A stretch of 64,000 bases of DNA from Toxoplasma gondii ME49 (lineage: Eukaryota > Apicomplexa > Conoidasida > Eucoccidiorida > Sarcocystidae), in NCBI RefSeq assembly GCF_000006565.2, contig NC_031475.1, forward strand, positions 4,416,522 through 4,480,521, in the 5' to 3' direction. Under the pieces are notes generated by a model. It saw only the letters and a program-made list of their open reading frames with translations. It was not told the origin of the DNA and ran no database searches. Position numbers and translations under genes: made by a program. Positions within the stretch are counted from its first letter, which is position 1. Each line of letters opens with the position of its first letter. Positions 38,701-48,471 of the stretch are shown here, in pieces.

Positions 38701-41700
38701 CTGACTGCGTTTGGATACTCTGTGTAGGCGCCTTCAAGGCTTTTTGCTTGTGTCGCATGTGTGATGCTATTTGGGCACTGAACCCACTGCATGTGCAAAC
38801 CACAGACAAAAGCCGCGTGTCTTTTCTGTCGTTTGAAGATTTTACCCCCGGCAGACGATCTCTATGGTCGGTCATGCCATCGAGCCAGCAACCGCTGCGG
38901 CGCACGGTTTGCCTTTTTGAAAATCTAGATTGTCTAGATCGCTTGACTTCTTCAGCAGCCTTTCCGGGTTCTGTCTACTTCGTCTCGGCTGTGTTATTTG
39001 GAATCAGCCAAATACGGCACTTTGCCCTTTTGCATGACGCAGTTCAATCCTCGCATGCGAGGGCAATGTCATTCGCACACGAGGGACTCGTCGCTTTTCT
39101 CCCTGGATTTCAATACAAGTAAAAGTGGATCTCCGGGTGTATGCACTTTGCAGTCTGGAGGCGGCGATCATTCGACACAAACTGCTGAACAAAGTCTGCA
39201 CGCTTCGAAGAATTGACAAGCAGAGTCAGGTGGAGCTGAAATGCGACGATGTCGACGCGAAGCTGGCCGCTCTTAGTGAGTATTTTTCCCCTACCAAACA
39301 GTTGGTTTCTCCTCTGCGAACTTGTTGAGCCGAAAAAACCGAAAAGGTGACACACGAACCGGTGTCTGCTCTGAGCAAGCAGACCGTGTACAGCTCAGTC
39401 TGAACTGCAACGAAGAACTGCAAATAGCGGCTTGTGCCTTCCAGCCACAGCTTCAGTCCGTTTTGTCGCTCAAAAAAAGAGTCAAGCAGACGGTCGAGTC
39501 AAAGTAACAGGTACTGGGGAACAAGCTAGGCATGCGTGAAAGCTCAGCTGCGCTCGAGTGTGTACATTTCCTACCGAGCACACTAGATGCGAATTTGACC
39601 CTGCAAAAATGCACGTGCGAAGCGGCTGGTTCGCCGCATGAGTTTGTCGATCACTCTGCGAATGGTGACACTAAAAGGAGACATGTCTCTGTTCACAGAG
39701 AGAAACATATGCATGCAAATATTGATGTGCCATATGTACGTGTCTGCACAGAGATACACACATGTAGTTGGGGAGCAATAAAGAAGCTAACGGGTTGCTG
39801 CCGTGACGAGTGGCTTGCGGGGTCGTCGAGCAGGGACGACACCCACAGTCCAGTGAAAGAGGAGCATGCCGCACCCGAATCGAAGAGACTGTAGCGAGGC
39901 CTTCTTTGGTGAGCTTTCTTCGCAGATGAAATCATGGACGAGCGCCCTTTGCTGCGGAACACCTTCAAGAAAGTCGGAATTTTCTCAGGTGTTGCCGCAG
40001 CTTCGTACTCCCTGGCCATCGTCAGCCACCTTCTGTCGTCCGTCAACTCAGCTCTTGTGAGTGATTCGCCTTTATCGAAACGTAGAAAGCAAGATCATGA
40101 GAAACCCTGCAGACCCCTGGGAGTATGCAGCAGTCTTCCTGAGAATTGGCTGCCTTGGGCCTTGCTGCAGGCTGTGGAATCCCATGCCCACACTTTCATC
40201 TCACTCCATCTTTCGCCGACGAGGGAGAGACTGAGTCCAACAATGGTGTCCAGTTCTCCAAGGAGACTGAACTCTTGCGGTAGATAGATGTATCTTGGAT
40301 GCGTGTATATGAGTGGTTGACTGTAAACCAAATAAGCAGATCGGATTCTCGTTGGCCCGCAATCTGTTTACTGCCGGGATGAACGCTTTTCTTGTCCCAG
40401 AATTAGGCGGAGATGGGCGTGCATTCGTAGACCGAGGACTTTCCACATTTCAGGACATCCATGTGAACGCGTGATACGGTGCCCTTCTGGGTCGAATACA
40501 CGGGGAGCGGCGCTTGCGGATTCTCAGAGAGCCGCTCGTGTTACCCTTGCAGGAGCAGACACAGACACCCATCATCGAGAGGTTTTATGATCTCTCCCAA
40601 CGGCGATGTTGGTTTGGTGAATCTCTCCAAAAACACACATGCCAGATTTCACTCGCGGCGTGTCTTCATCCGGAAAACGCCAGTGTGTATTTGACAGTGC
40701 ATCTTGGTGTGTGTTGAAAACTCATAAGGCGCAGAGAGGGTCGAAAGCTAGTTCGCCTCTCTGCGGGGCGCTGAGGCTTCTCGAGGGGTCTGAAGAGTTC
40801 AGGGGACCCGCATTATTGACGCCAGTATGCATCCTTTAGAGACCCCTCTGTAAATCAAAGGTCGCGCGTGTGTGCTTTTGGAACTGTCTGCAGGAAATCT
40901 TGCCGCCTGATGGGCTCGCCCTCACCGGCACCGGATTCGCCCTGGCGGCGCTGCTGACTCTCGTCATTGCTGGACCAGTCGTCGGTCTTCAGAGATACAA
41001 GTGGCGCAAGATGTTCCGCGAGAAAAAAGGTAGGCAAGAAAAGGGAACCCGAGCCTTGGGACAGTCTGGGCTCAATCATGAATATGCAGTCATCAAGCAT
41101 GCATGCGTAGATATATATATATATATATATTCGCGGTTGTTTGATATATAGATATATATGTGTGTCTGTTTATGTCTTTACGTATATACATATCTCGAGC
41201 ATCGTGTATTGCATCATGTGGAGTACTTTACTGCAACGTAGGCCCCTCTTTCCGTTACAACTCAACAGTGTCCGGCACACATCTAGGCGAACACGCTCGC
41301 GAAAGGCGAACCTGGAGTTGCTCCGTTTTCTTTAATTCAGTGTGATATCCCTTCTAGACTCCCTATGAGTGCAGCCATGCGAGACACTCAAGTCGGCTTG
41401 AGTCATTTTTCCTTACGTCGCGGTACCGGGGCCTTGCCGACAGGTTTCAGGTTTGGAGTGTCGCTTCTGCTCGTCTTGGCGCCAAGTAGTTGCGCGTGGT
41501 GTTTTCTGGGTCTCCCTTGTTTGGGCTGTGGTCTCAGAGGAGTATCTTCAGAACATTGTCGATGAAGAGAACCGTTATTTGTCGGCGTCCGCCCCGATAG
41601 TCGATCTTGTCTTTGTGGTGAACGAGCTGAAGCATGCTGAAGAAGAGACAGATCCTGAGGACGAGCATAGCTTGGCCGCGAAGGAAGCCGCCATCCTCGT

Positions 41701-42553
41701 GGACGCCGGACGCCTACCTGAGCTTTCTCCGATGGCCCAGAAGATCCAAAATGTGACTGAGCAGTACTACTACCTAAAGACCGTCGCGTCCGCGTTCAAC
41801 GACTTTACGCACCTTTCCGCCTACAAAGCTACCCAGGATGGAATCCTAGATGAAGTCAAGGCGCTGTGGCGTTTCCTGAAGCACACCGCGTCTCGTATGC
41901 CTGAATACATTGACATTCAAGACGACGGAACGCTGAAGTTGAGCATGCGCCAACTGATAGATGTGTACGCCCACCTCGGCAAGCAGCTGAAGGCCGAAGC
42001 CGAGAAACCTATTGAGGAGGGTCCGTTCGCGCCGATTGACGTTCTGATCTCGCGACAAAAAGTCGAACTTCTGCAACAGAAAACGACGCAGCTCTTGGGC
42101 CAGATCAAAGGCAGGGGAGGCGACGTAGCCCCCCTGGATACGCCTGACCACATCGAGTCGCTGAAGGCGCGACTCCAGTTGGTCAAGGCATCGAAAGAGA
42201 CACTGACAAGGGCTTTGGAGGCTGTCATACCAGGATCTCAGGAAGCAGACGATCTGCAGTTTGCACAGAGTCAGGTTGAAACTGCGAAGGAGGAGGTCAA
42301 GTCCGACCTCAGGGTATTCATGGACGACGAGCTAGGCGTCGCCCTCGAGGAAGTCGATAATCTGAAGGAGAAACTTGCGGATATTCAAAAGAACGCCGGA
42401 GCGGAGCCTTCACCGCTGCAAGAAGTGGAAATGCAAGATGTTAAGGAGCGAATCATCGCATTGAACGAGAAAATTACCAAGCTCGTACTCGAAATGCGGC
42501 GCTTCGGCTTCCACGTCGATATCAGACGTGTAGTTGAGCTTGAAAACGAATGA
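35734..42553 (+). CDS. Multi-span membrane protein with long acidic helical C-terminal domain, family unrecognised
   Basis: Exons: 35734-36099, 36521-36689, 37194-37367, 37860-37952, 38433-38640, 39154-39275, 39926-40056, 40553-about 40684, 40894-41029, 41451-42553; 877 residues, all phases agreeing. An N-terminal hydrophobic segment KLVVGALLSALFLLVLTE (18-36) is a signal peptide or anchor. A predicted lumenal part follows with N-glycosylation sequons (NVT, NYT) and exons reading GHAYATFNLHSP and DYKEGPWQARVMVHRAF. Further hydrophobic segments are near 395-415 (weak), 473-496 (GFALAALLTLVIAGPVVG) and 522-541 (GVFWVSLVWAVVSEEY). The last 335 residues are encoded by one exon and are Glu/Lys/Leu-rich, likely coiled coil. 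The exon 8 donor is ambiguous (40684 or 40696, both in frame). I do not recognise the family. The secretory pathway is suggested by topology only. Confidence 0.78.
41110..41130. repeat. (AT)n microsatellite in an intron
   Basis: About ten AT dinucleotides in the last intron of the membrane-protein gene (41030-41450). Confidence 0.9.
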
Positions 42554-44278
42554 GGGGGACAACGCCGAGATACTGTTCTAAAAACGAAACAACAGGTCCT
42601 GTGGGAGCTCTTGGGGACGCAGAGACTCTCTCCCGTGCCCTCTGCAGGGCTAGATGTCGTCAGGGGTGAGTACACCCTACGAGTACTTGCCCTGAGGACG
42701 TACGGAGACGGAAAGTCAGCCGTGAAACACAGCAGTTGATTCTGTAGATGAATAATAAATGTAGAGTTTTTCTCAATTGACACTGCATGCCTTTTGAAAG
42801 CTACTGTCGCAAGTGGCACGCGGCACACCTGGGGGACAAGAAAAAAACTGGATGTTTGACAGGGGCTCAAGATAAGCTTTGGTTTGTGGTAACAAACAAG
42901 CCGATGTCCTAGTGCGACTATTTAACTTTTCATATAAAGGGTGGGGGCGATGATGAGGCGACGGCATGAACTCAGTGACGGTGCCAATGAATGGTGTTCT
43001 TGGGTATGGTAGCAGTACACATAGGGTGGTACTGCAGGCTACGGTGTTGTTTCCAAACTCGCGTGTACTCCCAAGCGTTTGAAAGCTCAACGAAAAGTCT
43101 CAGGCGAGAAACGTGAATGGAGGAGAAACAAGCTGCTCTTTTGTACCGCCAGACGAAGATGCTAGAGTTTTAGTGTCAACTTGTTCTACTCGTCGCTTGC
43201 AGAAACATTATCTGATAGAGTGTTTAGTGAGGCAAGTGTCTACGCACTCCCAAGCCGCCTAAAGAATGGTTGTTGCTGTGACAATTTTGAAAACGCGTAT
43301 AATGACCTAACGACGGATAACAGCATATTGCATGATACAACTCATGAAACAAGCCTTTTGGTGATATCGCCATCGCCAGTTAGGAAACACAGAATGCCCG
43401 ACCGTGTTTTCGCTTGATTGCTAACAACGCAGCACCCGCAGCCACTTAACGCTTGGTACATGTGGGTACCCACACTCTACTGCGTTTTTGCCGATACAAT
43501 TACTGTTAACAAGCTTCAATCTTCGCCAACGACAAATTTCGCTAACATGGTGACTGTAGCTGTTTCACCTGTATGTTTGCCTCAATGAATGCGCTGAGGC
43601 AGTCATTCTCGTTGCATATGTAGTCGGTTCCGAGTGATATGTCATCGAGTCATGTGAATTATGTTACACAAGAATACGACAGACGCTGAACGATCTTTTT
43701 CAGCTGATGTTTGGCAATAAAATGGTGCCGGTGTAGCTGTCCGTATAGGATCGTGGTGCTGCGGAATCGCAACCCTGCTCGCGAGTTTAGCATATTACGC
43801 GAATTCCTTGATTCCTCCCAATTCTTACACAGCATCTCTCACCAACAACCAGGTAACAGCGCTTTCTAAAACATTGCGTGGAGCCGTGGGAGTTGATTGA
43901 CTAGTTAAGTTACAGGTGCGAGCATCAAATGGGAGTTATTTCCTTCCCAGAACTGCGCATCGAGCAACCGTGATTGTACACTTGGGAAAAATTTAGCATG
44001 CCAGTGGTATATGAGCGGAGTGTCTCAAAAAAGTCTGGAAACAACACAAATTGCAGGAGCCCATCGTTGCGCCAAAGGTTGTCAGAGCGAACAACGGCTA
44101 TGGGTTTTCGCATTGGGCGACGCCCTCTGGGTGAAGCCTGTCGGCACACCAGTGTCGTTCGGTTGGGCTGCCTTAAAAATATCTCACTTGGTGTCAAGAA
44201 GGCACGACCCGTCACACGATCTTATGCTTTGTGCGGCGCACACTTTAGTCGCTCTGAACGCCTCTCGTCGCAGGGAAA
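42554..44278. other. Convergent 3' spacer
   Basis: Lies between the stop codons of two genes that face each other, so both 3' UTRs should overlap this 1.7 kb. Only short unremarkable ORFs are present and no repeat is obvious. Confidence 0.6.
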
Positions 44279-44920
44279 CTACATGAAATACAGATCGTCA
44301 TCCTCTTCTAACCCTTGCAAATGCCTCAGGCGTCTGTGGCGGCCACCTGGCTTCACGTGCGTGTCGGCCCGGGTATCATCCGGCGTGCGCGACTGCGCAG
44401 ATTGCCTCGAAAACACATCTCTGGCCAGGTCTTGGTAAAGCCCGTAGTATGCTGGGTCTGTACTGTCCGGCGGTTCGCCGAAATATTCCATTCCAGGATT
44501 CTTTGCTTCTGCTGGCGACGGTGCGAACAAATGATAAGAGGTGTAGTAAAGTGGATATGGACCTGAACCATCCGGGTGCTGTCCTCCGAGAGGCTTTGCC
44601 GAAGCATCGTAGGCGTAAGATAGATCACCGGCATGAGATTTTGTCGACGACGTGTGTCTCGTTTCCTTGTCATGTGCGTGCTTGTCTCGCGACCCGTCCT
44701 CATCCTTCTGGTGTTCTTCCGATGAAGCTTCGCTGGGAGAAATACGCCAAGGCTTTGTCGGATCTCTAGCAGGCGTCTTGCAGTTTCTGGCGGAAGAGGA
44801 GTCTGCTGAGGGGTCACACGGATCAGAAGGAATTACGCCGCTCCCTTCCCCTGCTAGGGTATTCACCGGCACCGTAACGGCCATGTGGAATAGGACAAGC
44901 AAAGCGACAGACTTCACCAT
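44279..44920 (-). CDS. Small secreted protein with C-terminal RRL (TEXEL-like) site, candidate exported or dense-granule type
   Basis: A single-exon 213-residue protein starting at the ATG at 44920-44918. Residues 1-23 (MVKSVALLVLFHMAVTVPV onward) form a clear signal peptide ending near NTLAG. The mature part is hydrophilic, rich in Asp, Ser, His, Lys, Pro and Tyr, with no transmembrane segment. It contains a Tyr/Pro-rich stretch (PYPLYYTSYHLF) and two early cysteines. RRLRH at about 196-200 matches the RRLxx motif cut by the Golgi protease ASP5 in Toxoplasma; cleavage would release an acidic 13-residue tail (LQGLEEDDDLYFM). An in-frame non-hydrophobic extension upstream to 45088 is possible, but the signal peptide argues for 44920. 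No family is recognised. Secretion is well supported; a dense-granule or effector role is inference. Confidence 0.7.
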   Translation of the reverse strand: MVKSVALLVLFHMAVTVPVNTLAGEGSGVIPSDPCDPSADSSSARNCKTPARDPTKPWRISPSEASSEEHQKDEDGSRDKHAHDKETRHTSSTKSHAGDLSYAYDASAKPLGGQHPDGSGPYPLYYTSYHLFAPSPAEAKNPGMEYFGEPPDSTDPAYYGLYQDLARDVFSRQSAQSRTPDDTRADTHVKPGGRHRRLRHLQGLEEDDDLYFM

Positions 44921-46911
44921 AGTTGAAAACTCTCTGAGAAACTTCTTGTTGAGGTTCTCAGAAACAGCCGTCCCGACGACTGGTTTGCATGTGCTTTGTA
45001 GAAGTGCGGACTCAAGCCTGTTGGAAAACGCAGATATTGGTACGCAGAGAAATCCGTTACACAGAGCAGAGATCGCAGTGGTATACATAAACTCAATACA
45101 ACATTGTTGTCCCGTATTTAGTCACTTGATCGATGGAAACAGTGCTGTTTATTGTTTTCCAAGAAAGGCAAGAAGGGCAATCGACGTCGCCTCAGCTGGG
45201 TCGCCGAAGCCAGCTGTGTGTAGTGATCACCGTTTTCAATTGACATCTCATGGTAGACGAGTCAGCTGCCGAGCAGCGGACCCTTTCGTAAAATTGCATT
45301 CATCGAATTGAATCTTTAAGCCTATTTTTCGATCATGGTATACGGTAGAGTGTGAAAAACTGGTTCGGTACGTTCAGAATAAAATGTTTGCTACCCTGAC
45401 GCGTCCCATGCATATTAGCTTACTTGAATATGTGTGCGGACAGGACTCTCAACCACATGCTTTTAAAGTCTATGAAAAAGCGACCAAAAGGGTGCAAACG
45501 AACAAATGTGTGTCCAGATGGCTGGTTCGCGTCATGTCGTTCAATAATGGAACCGCAACGCACGGCTAACAGATCCGAGCACCGCTGTTGGGACAAGCCA
45601 GGCCCGTGGCTGACAATTTCTACAGACCTAACGCACAGCCGCCAACAACACTCAAGCGACGGAAACCGGAAGCCAACAATTTCGCACATCACCCGCGCGA
45701 GTCAAAGAAGAAACCACGCTTGTTTCTGGATCACGTTTCCAGCATCGAATCTGCGCTTGAGGAGGACGGGGAGGTAGTGCTCGCATCACATCTCCCGGTG
45801 ACTAAGCTACAGAAACAGACCACGCCTACGCCGAGATACAGTCGTCACATCACTCAGAATTGAGGCTGTGGGCTGCCAAGCTCACGCAAAAAGAATAGGA
45901 AGTGTGGGTACAATAGAGTTCCACTTTAGAAAAGCGCGCGCGATTTGTGCAAGGTCGGTCGAGTAGAGGGTTGGCAAGGCACTGTTCCGCCCGTTGCCTC
46001 TCTCCGGTAGTTTTGTTTAGCAAGGTCTGATGTAAGGGGGAACTAGAGGCATTCTCACTGTTGACAGAACGCCAACATGTGACCGCTCTCGGTAGCATGC
46101 CTCCTTCCTTCGTCAGCCGATGGTTTGGGGGCGTTCTATTTTCGAAGTTGTGAACGTACGAATAAAAGAGGCATTAAGGCTGCTGCCGCCTCCGGAGAAT
46201 GTATGCTGTGATGCCAAGCAGCTATGTCATTGTTGGCGTCCGAGGCGAAGACGACAAGTGATTGATATGATAATAACTAAGATTGACAAGCGGATGGGAG
46301 ACAACCATTCTGCAGCACCTGTTCAAGGGAGGCTTTTGATTTTGTCTGCTTTCAGTCTCGACAGCTCAGTCTCCAGCTCCCTAAATGACTACCAGACGAA
46401 ATCTTCGGTTGGGATATAGTGCAATGAAATAAATGAATTGTGTCTCGATACTGCCACTGTGTGTTAGGTTTTGGTTCAGCACCCTGTTCACTGACACCCA
46501 CGGTAATACAGCAGTGGAATATATGATTAGACTCAGCTCTGTACAGTTCACAGAAGCCTAGAGCACGCGGGTTCCAACACAGGTTTGGGTTTGTTCCGAT
46601 TTTGAATCGTGGACGGAAGCATTACTCATGAAAACCCCGGACTCGGCGCAGCTAACCAAAGTGAGAACTCTGCCTACGACCACCTGCGTAACTTATCTCA
46701 GCACACGTTCCAGGGGCTTCCTCTGTCTTCCCTCGGCTGATTTGCAGTCGAGGTGTCGGGGCCAGAACAGTTGAGCAAAATATATCAGGAACGCATGAGT
46801 GTTTCTTGCACACAGCCCGGAACCAAACCCATGCGTACAGTGACAAATCATACAGACCCCCATAGTTGACAATCGTGGCGACTCTCCGATGACCCACCTG
46901 CTCCTAATCCA
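44921..46911. other. 2-kb spacer between two minus-strand genes, with one suspicious open frame
   Basis: Should hold the promoter of the secreted-protein gene and the 3' UTR of IFT52. A plus-strand frame at 45384-45863 stays open except for one TAA at 45567 and is listed separately. Nothing else coding-like is seen. Confidence 0.5.
45384..45863 (+). pseudogene. Possible small gene or decayed exon, one in-frame stop
   Basis: An ATG at 45384 opens 61 codons to a TAA at 45567-45569. The same frame then continues open for another 97 codons to a TGA ending at 45863. The second half has a balanced, protein-like composition (for example PRLFLDHVSSIESALEEDG). A splice acceptor-like ctaacag ends at 45572, just after the stop, so the second half could be an exon of an unseen transcript instead. 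No homology is recognised. It lies antisense to the flanking genes, in what should be the promoter region of the secreted-protein gene. Confidence 0.22.
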
Positions 46912-48471
46912 CTAATCGACGTTCCTTTTATGTTCCCTTGCACGTTTATCCATAGCCGCTGCTGTAACTGGCTCTTTTATCTTCATTTCTATGATTCTAT
47001 AGATGAGTGAACAGAGGATATTCTTCGCTGATCGGTTTTTGTTCTGAGCCAGTTTGTCTTCTCCAGGCAAGAGAGGCACCGGAATGATTTGTGCAGCCCG
47101 TTGTAGATGGATTTCTAAGTCCGAATCATCGACGCACTGATTGGCAAGTTGTATGAGGCGTGTCCTGGGGGAAGCAATTTCAGCATCGATATCGAACAGT
47201 TCCAAAGGAGGGTGTGGTAATTCTGGCATAAAAGGCGGGTGAACAGCAGGACGGAGGGGAGGCAACGGTATAACGAATTCAGGCTTGATAACAGACAAGG
47301 GCTCATAATTGACGCCAAGCTGTCGATAGAGTTGCTTGACATCCGCTATACGTGACGTATCTAGCGCAAACTTCGTTTCCTCAAACAACTTTCGGAAATC
47401 CGACGGCAGGGCTTCTTCAGTATCGTAGAAGCAAGGCAGTGGACGTTCTGACAGGCTTGTGGTATCCGGCACAGGCTGAGAAGCCTCGAGTGAAGCTTCC
47501 ACTTCAATCGACGGTCGTAGCGCGTCATCACCTTCCTGGTGGCCAAGGAGCCACTGAAAGACCAGCACCTGCAGATTAGGATTGTTCTCCTTCTCAAGGA
47601 AATCATCATCGAAGATACGGTAGCTTCCCAGGGCGACAAGCCGACCTCCTTTGGGATGTACATAGGCAGCTGCTAGTGGTCGCCTGGAAGGATACGCGGT
47701 CAGGCCACTGGAAAGGAAGGGAAATGCTGGTGTCTGTACACTAACTGTTGCCCCATATGGGAAAATGAACGGCGTTTTCTCAGTATCGGTGATATCGGCT
47801 GCGTGATTATCATTTTCCGCGTCAAAGAGTTGTATTGTCCTCGTCTGGACCTGACATGCTGCTGGACCGTTCTCTAAGATGTCCTTCTGAGCTGACCCCG
47901 GATACCCAGTTCCCTTATTTCGTGCAAGAACTTTATTCAAGGCATCGCGACATAAAACACCATCCCCGATGAGTGCTTCCTTCGGATGGAGGTGGACCGG
48001 CGAAGCAACAGTCATACGGACGACGGCGTCTGCGCAAACACTCATACCGTACTCCTCCAGAAAGTAGTTGACATTCGTGCCCGCCCTTGTCTCCCCACCC
48101 TCACCCATCAAAAAAAGCAAGCTTCCACCGCCTTCAAAAAATGCTTTCAAAATACCGAACTCGGCTGCCGTGAAGGGCTGCGTGGGCTGACCAAAAACAA
48201 CGGCTCCCACGTCTTTAAGGTCGGAAGCAGTAAGAGACACGTCATTGATCCTACATTGGAAGCCTTGCTGCTTCAGAGCCCACGTAAGCCTGCGATAGCT
48301 GGAGGAGGGGTCTCCAGCCTCATGTTTGTAGGTATCAAAAAGAATGACACCCGTTTTTGCAGGTCGTTTGTTGTCAAGGCTTCTCGATGGCCTGCTCCGC
48401 AGATTTTCTGTGGACGACGTCTCGGCCGATCCACACGACTGGGACGGGGGGTCCTGTTGAACGCCTTGCAT
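46912..48471 (-). CDS. IFT52: Intraflagellar transport protein 52 (IFT-B core)
   Basis: A 519-residue intronless CDS from the ATG at 48471 to a TAG at 46914-46912. IFT52 is a core IFT-B1 subunit that binds IFT88, IFT70 and IFT46 and is needed to build flagella. The N-terminal GIFT-type domain (about 41-310) carries the family signatures VILFDTYKHE, FTAAEFGILKAF, LLFLMGEGGETRAGTNVNYF, LEEYGMSVCADAVVR, HPKEALIGDGVL and FPYGATVSVQ. The centre and C-terminus show LPPLRPAVHPPFMPELPHPP and PPLELFDIDAEI (from 421), typical of the IFT46-binding region. Length exceeds the human protein mainly through an N-terminal extension and loop insertions. In coccidia only microgametes are flagellated, so expression is expected to be limited to male gametes (inference). 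It is unusual here in having no introns. Confidence 0.95.
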   Translation of the reverse strand: MQGVQQDPPSQSCGSAETSSTENLRSRPSRSLDNKRPAKTGVILFDTYKHEAGDPSSSYRRLTWALKQQGFQCRINDVSLTASDLKDVGAVVFGQPTQPFTAAEFGILKAFFEGGGSLLFLMGEGGETRAGTNVNYFLEEYGMSVCADAVVRMTVASPVHLHPKEALIGDGVLCRDALNKVLARNKGTGYPGSAQKDILENGPAACQVQTRTIQLFDAENDNHAADITDTEKTPFIFPYGATVSVQTPAFPFLSSGLTAYPSRRPLAAAYVHPKGGRLVALGSYRIFDDDFLEKENNPNLQVLVFQWLLGHQEGDDALRPSIEVEASLEASQPVPDTTSLSERPLPCFYDTEEALPSDFRKLFEETKFALDTSRIADVKQLYRQLGVNYEPLSVIKPEFVIPLPPLRPAVHPPFMPELPHPPLELFDIDAEIASPRTRLIQLANQCVDDSDLEIHLQRAAQIIPVPLLPGEDKLAQNKNRSAKNILCSLIYRIIEMKIKEPVTAAAMDKRAREHKRNVD

